Assembly: GCA_965221635.1 (NCBI GenBank)
Contig: OZ244902.1
Coordinates: forward strand, 2,852,001 to 2,916,000
Direction of reading: 5' to 3'
DNA length: 64,000 nt
Source: JAAXHB01 sp965221635
Lineage (GTDB): Bacteria > Actinomycetota > Acidimicrobiia > Acidimicrobiales > Aldehydirespiratoraceae
Below are positions 58,701 to 64,000 of this stretch, in pieces. A program made the translations under genes and the position numbers. How positions within the stretch are numbered: position 1 is the stretch's first letter; each line of letters opens with the position of its first letter. The notes beneath the pieces were generated by a model. The model ran no database searches. It saw only the letters and a list, made by a program, of their open reading frames with translations, and was not told the origin of the DNA.

Positions 58701-60388
58701 GGCCCCAGCCTGGCGAACATGGAGGTCACCAACTCTTCGCGAATGGCGTCCAGGGGTGGGTTGGTGACCTGAGCGAAGAGCTGCTTGAAGTAGTCGTAAA
58801 TCGGACGTGGCAAATCCGACAGCACCGCGAGGGGTGTGTCGGTTCCCATCGATCCGAGCGCTTCCTTGCCCGACGCCGCCATTGGCGCCAGCAGCAGCTT
58901 TTGCTCCTCGAGGGTGTAGCCGAACACCTGCTGTCGCAAGGTGAGCGAACCCTCACGACGGCCCCTGGCGCCGGGTTCGCCCGCCGGCAGGTCACCGAGG
59001 GTCACCAGGTTCCGGTCGAGCCAGCGACGATAGGGCCGCGCCTTGGCCAGGGTGGCCTTGATCTCGTGGTCGCGCACGATGCGACCCTCCGACGTGTCGA
59101 TCAGGAACAGCCGACCGGGCCGCAATCTGCCCTTTTCCACCACCGCTGCGGGTGGGATGTCGATCACGCCGCTCTCGGAGGCCATCACCACCAGTCCGTC
59201 CTGGGTGACCAGGTAGCGGCTGGGGCGCAAGCCGTTGCGGTCGAGCACCGCGCCGATCACCGTGCCGTCGGTGAACGCGATCGACGCCGGGCCGTCCCAG
59301 GGCTCCATGCGGGTGGCGTGGTAGCGGTAGAAGGCGCGCAGGTCGGCGTCCATGGCGTCGTGGTGCTCCCACGGCTCGGGGATCATCATCATCACCGCCT
59401 CGGCCATCGAGTGGCCGCCAAGGTTGAGCAGCTCCAGCACCTCGTCGAAGGTGGCGGTGTCGCTGGCGCCTGGGGTGCAGATCGGCAAGGCGCGCTCGAG
59501 GCCTTCCATTGCCGGCGATGCGAGCCGCGACTCTCGTGCGCGCATCCAGTTGCGGTTGGCGTTGATGGCGTTGATCTCGCCGTTGTGGGCGATGAAACGA
59601 TACGGATGGGCCAGCGGCCACGACGGGAACGTGTTGGTGGAGAAGCGGGAGTGCACCAACACCATGGAGCTTTGCATCCGCTCGTCGCTCAGGTCGGGGT
59701 AGAAGCCGGTGAGCTGCTCTGCGATCAGCATCCCCTTGTACACCAGCGTGCGGGCGCTGAGGCTTGCGAAGTACACGCCGCGATGCACCTGCGACGCGCC
59801 GCCCATGGCCTGGTCTTCGGCGTCGTCGCCGTGCCCGTCGGTGGGCGCGCCGTTGTCGGCGCCGATTTCGTGTTCGATGCGTTTGCGGGCCACGAACACG
59901 CGCCTGTCCAGGTCGATGCCCGACAAGCCGTCACCAGCCACGAAGAGCTGACGCAGGGTGGGCATCGTGGCTCGTGATCCCACTCCGAGCACCGAGGGGT
60001 CAACCGGCACGTCGCGCCATCCCAGCACTTGCAGTCCCTCGGATTCGACGATTTCCTCCACCCGCGCCGCGGCCATTGACGTTTCGGCCGGGTCCTGGGG
60101 GAAGAAACCGATGCCGGTGGCGTAACGCCCCTGCGGGGGCAGCTTCCAGGCCACCACGTCACGCAGGAAACGGTCGGGCACACCCATCAATATTCCGGCG
60201 CCGTCGCCGGTGAGCACATCGGCGCCCAGAGCGCCACGGTGAGAGAGGTTGTTGAGCGCCTTGATTCCGAGGCGGACGATCTCGTGGCTTGGCTTGCCGG
60301 CGATGTCACACACGAAGGCAACCCCGCACGAGTCGTGCTCGAAGGCAGGGTCGTAGAGGCCTTGGCGTTTCGGGGCGTCAGCGGTCAT
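55760..60388 (-). CDS. gltB: Glutamate synthase (NADPH) large subunit
   Basis: Makes two glutamates from glutamine and 2-oxoglutarate, 1542 aa. The first 20 residues are a propeptide; Cys21 in 'HDSCGVAFVCD' becomes the N-terminal nucleophile of the glutaminase domain. The central and FMN domains follow ('GEGGEDAERY', 'SEYLVNADDIQIKMAQGAKPGEGGQLPG'), with the 3Fe-4S cysteines 'CVMMRVCHLDTCPVG' near residue 1160 and the C-terminal beta-helix. ATG 60388 has GGGAGA upstream. It is preceded by a promoter and a structured leader. Confidence 0.96.
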   Translation of the reverse strand: MTADAPKRQGLYDPAFEHDSCGVAFVCDIAGKPSHEIVRLGIKALNNLSHRGALGADVLTGDGAGILMGVPDRFLRDVVAWKLPPQGRYATGIGFFPQDPAETSMAAARVEEIVESEGLQVLGWRDVPVDPSVLGVGSRATMPTLRQLFVAGDGLSGIDLDRRVFVARKRIEHEIGADNGAPTDGHGDDAEDQAMGGASQVHRGVYFASLSARTLVYKGMLIAEQLTGFYPDLSDERMQSSMVLVHSRFSTNTFPSWPLAHPYRFIAHNGEINAINANRNWMRARESRLASPAMEGLERALPICTPGASDTATFDEVLELLNLGGHSMAEAVMMMIPEPWEHHDAMDADLRAFYRYHATRMEPWDGPASIAFTDGTVIGAVLDRNGLRPSRYLVTQDGLVVMASESGVIDIPPAAVVEKGRLRPGRLFLIDTSEGRIVRDHEIKATLAKARPYRRWLDRNLVTLGDLPAGEPGARGRREGSLTLRQQVFGYTLEEQKLLLAPMAASGKEALGSMGTDTPLAVLSDLPRPIYDYFKQLFAQVTNPPLDAIREELVTSMFARLGPEQNLLEPGPESCRVIHLDTPVLTDEQLDRLLAINDHGEPAGFAVRVLSALYPVQGGGPALRRALQELRAEASAAVADGATIIVVSDRDAGREMAPIPSLLATSAVHQHLVATRTRSLVGLVSQSGDAREVHHLCLHVGFGANAINPYLALETVADMARQGTLGSGSEISADAARRNYVKAATAGILKVMSKMGISTVASYTGAQIFEAVGLDADLVDEYFTGTASRIGGSGLNQIADAVAARHRVAYPPDPSLRAHRGLQAGGEYQWRREGEHHLFNPETVFKLQHATREGRYDIFEQYTNLIDDQSRRLGTLRGLLRFRTGVRPPVPIDDVEPVSEIVRRFATGAMSYGSISAEAHETLAIAMNRLGGKSNTGEGGEDAERYVVDANGDSRRSAVKQAASGRFGVTSEYLVNADDIQIKMAQGAKPGEGGQLPGHKVYPWIAKTRHSTPGVGLISPPPHHDIYSIEDLAQLIHDLKNANPQARIHVKLVAEVGVGTVAAGVSKAHADVVLISGHDGGTGASPLTSIKHAGVPWEVGLAETQQTLLLNDLRDRIVVQVDGQLKTGRDVVIAALLGAEEFGFATAPLVVMGCVMMRVCHLDTCPVGVATQNPELRAKFSGRAEFVVNFFEFVAQQVREILAELGFRSIEEAVGQVEALEAADAVDHWKAAGLDLAPLLHLPDIADDACRHQRAEQDHGIDRALDQMLIQLADSALNDGRSVTIEMPIRNVNRTAGTLLGHEVTRRYGAEGLPDDTIVVSFTGSAGTSFGAFVPRGVTLRLEGDANDYVAKGLSGGRIVLRPPADAGFVAEQNVIAGNVIAYGATSGELFVRGLVGERFCVRNSGAVAVVEGVGDHGCEYMTGGRVVILGPVGRNFAAGMSGGVAFVHDPHRRLGGLHNPEMVELEPLDDSDHQWLRDRLARHRHETGSEVASRLLADWDDAAGEFIKVMPVDYKRAMQAAQSAQSQGRDEVAAIMALASG

Positions 60389-60461
60389 GGGTCTCCCAGG
60401 GGACTGGAGGATCAACGCGGGGCGTGGGGCGTCCGCCTGCGTGCCTGTTCCCCTCCGGACC

Positions 60462-60506
60462 GGATCGACTCTCAGGGCAATCACCCTGGGCGCAAATTGA
60501 CGATCC
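60462..60506 (-). promoter_or_regulatory. Structured 5' leader of gltB
   Basis: In the predicted leader, GGATCG (60506-60501) pairs with CGATCC (60467-60462), enclosing a CAGGG/CCCTG hairpin (60488-60484 with 60477-60473) and an unpaired CAATTTGCG. The leader is about 160 nt long. It matches no riboswitch class that I can recall, so it is only a candidate control element. Confidence 0.35.
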
Positions 60507-60558
60507 ACAAGCTGTCTTGGGGCCTCATTGACCCAGACGCAGCGACGGACGCCACCGG

Positions 60559-60587
60559 ATTGTAAGCCGCCGACCCCCGGGCCGCAA
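60559..60587 (-). promoter_or_regulatory. Candidate gltB promoter
   Basis: On the minus strand TTGCGG (60587-60582), an exact 17-nt spacer and TACAAT (60564-60559). The start point would be near 60552, giving a leader of about 160 nt. It lies in the 244-bp gap shared with the divergent aminopeptidase gene. Confidence 0.5.
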
Positions 60588-60632
60588 CACCGGTGACCGG
60601 CTGCGCTCCGACGCGCAAGGCAGGATGTTGCC

Positions 60633-62009
60633 ATGAGTTCCCCAACGGCCCAAGGCGATCCTCCGCCCAGCGAGGCGGACGCGAACAGCACCGAGGCGGG
60701 CGATCAACAGCCCAACGAGAGCCTCACCGGCGCCGCCGCGGCGCTGCGTTTGGCGCGCCTGATCGACGCCTCCCCCACCCCGGCCCATGCGGTGTCGGTG
60801 GCCATCTCCGAGCTGGCTGCCGCAGGGGCGCGGGCCGCGCGCAGCGTGGCGGACGCGGCACGCCCGGGCTTGTGGTACCGGGCGCGCCGGGGAACGCTCA
60901 CCGCATGGCGGGTGACCGAAGGTCACACCGGCGCGACCGGTGTGCGGATCGTGGGGGCGCACACCGACTCCCCGAACCTTCGCATCAAGCCCCGGCCCGA
61001 CATCGAATCCTCCGGGTGCCGTCAGGTGGGTGTTGAGGTGTACGGCGGCGCTTTGTTGAACTCGTGGCTGGACCGGGATCTGGGCGTCGCCGGGGAGCTG
61101 GTGGTGCGCGACGGCGACGCCGCCGCCGGCATCCGCCGGGTGCCGGTGAGGATCGACGAGCCGTTGCTGCGTGTGCCGCAGTTGGCGATCCACCTGGATC
61201 GTGGCGTGAACACCGACGGACTGGTGCTCAACCCTCAGCAGCACCTCAACGCGGTGTGGGCCCTTGCGGACAGCACCGAAGCGGGCTTCGTGGAGGTGGC
61301 GGCCGCCGCCGCGCAACACCACGCCGCCGATGTGCTGGCCCACGACCTGATGGCGTTCGACGTCAACCCCGCCCGACTGTGGGGACCATCGGGTGAGTTT
61401 CTGTCCTCCGCGCGGATCGACAACCTGCTGTCGTGTTTCGCGGCGATCGACGCGCTCATCACCGCGCCGGTGGGAGCGCCACGGGTGTCGATGGTGTGCC
61501 TGTTCGACCACGAGGAGGTCGGCAGCGTCTCGGCTGTGGGCGCCGCCTCGCCGTGGCTGGGCGACACGATCGACATGATCACCGCAGGTTTCGACGCCGG
61601 CGCCGACGACGTGGCCGCCTCACGAGCGGATTCGATGATGCTCTCCGCGGACGGGGCGCACGCCACCCATCCGAACTATCCGCAGCGTCACGACCCGGGC
61701 CACGAGGTTCGCCTCAACGGCGGACCCGTGCTCAAGTGGAACAGCAACCAGCGTTACGCCACCGACACGGTCACCGCCGCGAGCTTTCGGCTTGCGTGTG
61801 AGCGCGCCGAGGCGCCGGTTCAGCAGTTCGTGAGCCGCAGCGACATGGCCTGCGGCAGCACCATCGGGCCGATCACCGCGGGCCGTCTCGGGATCGCGGT
61901 TGTGGACGCGGGGTGCGCCCAGTGGGCGATGCACTCGGCCCGGGAGACCTGCGGAAGCCTCGATGTGGGCTATCTCACCGCGGCGATGCGCCAGTTCCTG
62001 ACCGGCTGA
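60633..62009 (+). CDS. M18 family aspartyl aminopeptidase
   Basis: Cytosolic zinc aminopeptidase removing N-terminal acidic residues, 458 aa. Metal-site residues are seen in 'RIVGAHTDSPNLRIKP', 'LSSARIDNLLSCF', 'LFDHEEVGSVSAVGA' and 'QWAMHSARETCGSLD'. The first 30 residues are disordered. ATG 60633 has only a weak AGGA upstream. It stands alone between divergent gltB and convergent trkH. Confidence 0.93.
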   Translation: MSSPTAQGDPPPSEADANSTEAGDQQPNESLTGAAAALRLARLIDASPTPAHAVSVAISELAAAGARAARSVADAARPGLWYRARRGTLTAWRVTEGHTGATGVRIVGAHTDSPNLRIKPRPDIESSGCRQVGVEVYGGALLNSWLDRDLGVAGELVVRDGDAAAGIRRVPVRIDEPLLRVPQLAIHLDRGVNTDGLVLNPQQHLNAVWALADSTEAGFVEVAAAAAQHHAADVLAHDLMAFDVNPARLWGPSGEFLSSARIDNLLSCFAAIDALITAPVGAPRVSMVCLFDHEEVGSVSAVGAASPWLGDTIDMITAGFDAGADDVAASRADSMMLSADGAHATHPNYPQRHDPGHEVRLNGGPVLKWNSNQRYATDTVTAASFRLACERAEAPVQQFVSRSDMACGSTIGPITAGRLGIAVVDAGCAQWAMHSARETCGSLDVGYLTAAMRQFLTG

Positions 62010-62097
62010 GTTCCTGACCTGCTGAGCGCCACGGTTCTCGCGTTTGCCCGCCCACGGCCCACATGGCGCACCCGCGGCGCCAACGGGGCGGGCCCGG

Positions 62098-63651
62098 CTA
62101 GCGCACACGCACCCCCACCCAGCGCAGGTAGGGCGCCACCATCAACAAGATGGTCATGATCTCGAGGCGGCCCACCACCATCAGCAACGCCAGAACCAGC
62201 CGGGCGGGCTGGCTGAACTCAGCCGCCCAGTTTCCCGTGGGCCCGGCGGCGCCCAGAGCCGGGCCCATGTTGCCGAGCGCGGACACGGTTCCGCCCAGGG
62301 AGGTCTCCAGGTCCGAGCCGAGCGCGGTGATCACGAGGATTCCGGCCACCGCCAAAAGCACGTACAACATGAAGAACCCCACCATGCGCGACACGATCGC
62401 CTCGGGCACCGTGGAACGTCCCAACCGCACCGGCAGAACAGCCCGGGAGTGTTGAACTCGCCGCACCGAACGCAACGTGACAATGCCCAGCACCTGCATT
62501 CGCATCACCTTGATCCCCCCCGCGGTGGATCCGGTGCAGCCCCCCACCACCATCAAGAACAGCAGCACGAACTGCGCACCTGACGCCCAGGTGACGTAAT
62601 CGCCGACCGACCCGGGGCCGGTGGCGTTGCCGTAGCCGGTGCTGGTGCCCAACGACACGGCGTTGAACACCCCGACACGCAGCGCCGTGCTCAAGGCGAG
62701 GCCGTCCTGCAGCCAGTGCAACAGCACCACCGCGGCGGATGCCCCCACCAGCACACCCACATACGACCGGAATTCGCTGTCGCGCCAGTAGGCGCCGGGA
62801 GCGCCGGTGAGGATGCGCCAGTGCAGCGCGAAATTGGCCCCGCCGCACACCATAAACACGATCAGCACCGCTTCGATCAGCGGACTGTCGAAGTAGCCCA
62901 CCGATTCCGGATACGGCGAGAATCCGCCGGTTGAGGCAACGGTGAGCGCGTGCGCGACCGCGTCGTACAGCGTCGGCCCGGGGGCGATCCAAAGAACCAA
63001 CGCGGCGGACGCCGTGAGACCGATGTACACCCACCACAGCCTGCGGGCCGTTTCGCGCACCCTTGGGGTGAGACGATCCGATGAGGGGCCCGGCGCCTCG
63101 GCCGCGATCAGGTCGAGCCCGCCCACACCCAAAAACGGCAGCACGGCAACGGCGAGAACAACCACACCCATGCCTCCGAACCACTGTGTGAGCTGGCGGT
63201 ACATCAGCATTCCCCGGCCGGGGCGTTCGAAGTCCACCATCACCGTGGATCCGCTGGCCGAGAACCCGGAGGCCGACTCGAAGAGGCTGTCCACCACCTG
63301 CTCGATGAAGTCCACCGCTCCGGTGGCGAAGGTGCCCGCCACCACGTAGGGCGCGGCGCCCACAACGGTGGTGATCATCCATGCCCAGCCGACGGTGGTG
63401 AACACCTCGCTCTTGCGTGGCTCGCCGGACTCGGTGAACCGCCACAGCAACAGGCCCACCCCGCCCGCGGCGATTCCGCAAACGGCCAAAGCGGCCGTGT
63501 CGTCGTTGGAGGTCACCAACTCCAACAGCGCGCAGGCCAGCATTCCCGCCGCCACCGCTGCCACCGAGATTCCACAAACGTGCAAAGTGGTGGACTCGTG
63601 GCGAAAGCCTCGCCGCCTCAGCCGCTTGGTGACGACATCGGTGTTATCCAT
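62098..63651 (-). CDS. trkH: Trk-type potassium uptake membrane protein TrkH
   Basis: A 517-aa channel-like K+ (or Na+) transporter subunit. Four pore-loop signatures are visible: 'SASGFSASGSTVM', 'VASTGGFSPYPES', 'SLGTSTGYGNATG' and 'SALGNMGPALGAAG', each with its filter Gly. The usual TrkA-type NAD-binding partner is not in the window. ATG 63651 precedes a basic start. It overlaps the end of the upstream gene by eight nt, so the two are co-transcribed. Confidence 0.92.
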   Translation of the reverse strand: MDNTDVVTKRLRRRGFRHESTTLHVCGISVAAVAAGMLACALLELVTSNDDTAALAVCGIAAGGVGLLLWRFTESGEPRKSEVFTTVGWAWMITTVVGAAPYVVAGTFATGAVDFIEQVVDSLFESASGFSASGSTVMVDFERPGRGMLMYRQLTQWFGGMGVVVLAVAVLPFLGVGGLDLIAAEAPGPSSDRLTPRVRETARRLWWVYIGLTASAALVLWIAPGPTLYDAVAHALTVASTGGFSPYPESVGYFDSPLIEAVLIVFMVCGGANFALHWRILTGAPGAYWRDSEFRSYVGVLVGASAAVVLLHWLQDGLALSTALRVGVFNAVSLGTSTGYGNATGPGSVGDYVTWASGAQFVLLFLMVVGGCTGSTAGGIKVMRMQVLGIVTLRSVRRVQHSRAVLPVRLGRSTVPEAIVSRMVGFFMLYVLLAVAGILVITALGSDLETSLGGTVSALGNMGPALGAAGPTGNWAAEFSQPARLVLALLMVVGRLEIMTILLMVAPYLRWVGVRVR

Positions 63652-64000
63652 GGCCCCCGCCCACCTGTTGAGCCTTGGGGCGGTTCGTGTCACCGCCGTC
63701 CGCCCTGTCGCCTGCCCCGCCGCCCGCAGAGCCCGACCGGTCGGCGCCGACCTGTGCCTCGGTGGGGCCCGCGTTGTTGGGGGTGTCGCCGTTGGCGCCG
63801 ACACGTTCCTGGGGTTCGTTGTGGGTGCGGCGCGACCGCATCGATCTCAGGCGATGCGCCAGGTCGAGTCGGCGGGTCAACAGCCAGCCCAAGTGGCGAA
63901 GGCGGCGCAAGGCCATGCGTCGGCCACTCAGCAGCAGTCCCAGCATCGCCAACAGTGGCAGGATCGCCACCCGGCCTGCGAGCATCAGCGGAACGAGCGT
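63644..64000 (-). CDS. C-terminal end of a membrane protein, probably TrkH-like, cut by window edge
   Basis: The frame enters at 64000 and ends at TAA 63646-63644 (118 codons). It begins in a hydrophobic segment 'LVPLMLAGRVAILPLLAMLGLLLS', which resembles the last helix of TrkH here ('LLMVVGRLEIMTILLMVAPY'), notably the L-M-x-x-G-R pattern. A basic stretch and a long Gly/Asp/Ala-rich tail follow. I infer a second TrkH/KtrB-like protein; only the tail is seen, so this is tentative. Confidence 0.5.
   Translation of the reverse strand, partial: TLVPLMLAGRVAILPLLAMLGLLLSGRRMALRRLRHLGWLLTRRLDLAHRLRSMRSRRTHNEPQERVGANGDTPNNAGPTEAQVGADRSGSAGGGAGDRADGGDTNRPKAQQVGGGHG

Noticed and set aside
54731..59977. 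A 1748-codon open frame on the plus strand
   Set aside because: It is antisense to gltB and part of gltD, has no recognisable domains and is rich in His/Gly/Val, the usual product of a GC-rich gene read backwards.
60462..60506. Known glutamine riboswitch (glnA type)
   Set aside because: I could not find the conserved sequence blocks of that class; only a generic two-level stem is supported.
1..64000. tRNA or rRNA genes
   Set aside because: No cloverleaf with a TTCRANYC arm or rRNA-like segment was noticed by eye. A tRNAscan run would be decisive.

Overview
This is a GC-rich, gene-dense, fully chromosomal-looking stretch with no tRNA, rRNA, transposase, integrase or CRISPR array that I can see. 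The gene set points to an actinomycete: a Mpa/ARC proteasomal ATPase with a C-terminal GQYL tail, a fused two-domain F420 synthase (FbiC), an AftD-type arabinofuranosyltransferase, a DUF3151 gene and an IclR regulator. I infer a lineage outside the classic mycobacteria and streptomycetes, perhaps Acidimicrobiia. That placement is inference, not shown by the sequence.

Layout. 1-7.4 kb: general amino-acid ABC importer (aapQ cut by the left edge, aapJ), mpa, a one-cluster ferredoxin, a MetE-core-like methyltransferase and a CoxE-like VWA protein. 7.5-21 kb: an aromatic-ring catabolic region. It holds a two-subunit cupin hydroquinone dioxygenase, maleylacetate reductase, a complete branched-chain-type ABC importer with a Tat lipoprotein receptor, an intradiol hydroxyquinol dioxygenase, a PcpA/LinE-type ring-cleaving dioxygenase, another VOC enzyme, an IclR regulator, a CaiB-type CoA transferase and a citryl-CoA-lyase-like protein. 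Several ring-cleavage routes could converge on maleylacetate and 3-oxoadipate. 21-28 kb (minus strand): a lipoprotein protease, trmI, ttuA and ttuB (two T-loop tRNA modifications), three small membrane or tail proteins, a Lon-N protein and a PBP4-type carboxypeptidase. 28-38 kb (plus): transketolase, transaldolase, sulfate activation (cysD, cysN-C fusion, a second cysC) and fbiC. 38-47 kb: CLC channel, RNase D, rhodanese, MobA, DUF3151, pyruvate kinase and a glycerophosphodiesterase. 46-54 kb: an envelope-glycan locus (FAD oxidoreductase, GT2, GT4, giant AftD). 54-60 kb: glutamate synthase gltB-gltD. 60-64 kb: M18 aminopeptidase and trkH, preceded by the tail of what looks like a second trkH-like gene.

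Three genome-style features stand out. First, intergenic gaps inside operons are often filled by tiny ORFs whose start overlaps the upstream stop and whose stop overlaps the downstream start (livF-15 aa-livH, trmI-9 aa-protease, cysD-28 aa-cysNC, GT4-23 aa-aftD); single-ended versions precede the maleylacetate reductase, clc, mobA, GT2 and aapQ genes. Second, many first genes lack a Shine-Dalgarno sequence and have TANNNT 6-8 nt before the start codon, as expected for leaderless mRNAs. Third, short tandem arrays of 14-18 nt units, each with its own sequence, sit at gene ends and often supply a stop codon. I also find a rhodanese gene whose only well-placed start is AUC, and a CysC domain fused to CysN that has lost key residues beside an intact stand-alone CysC.
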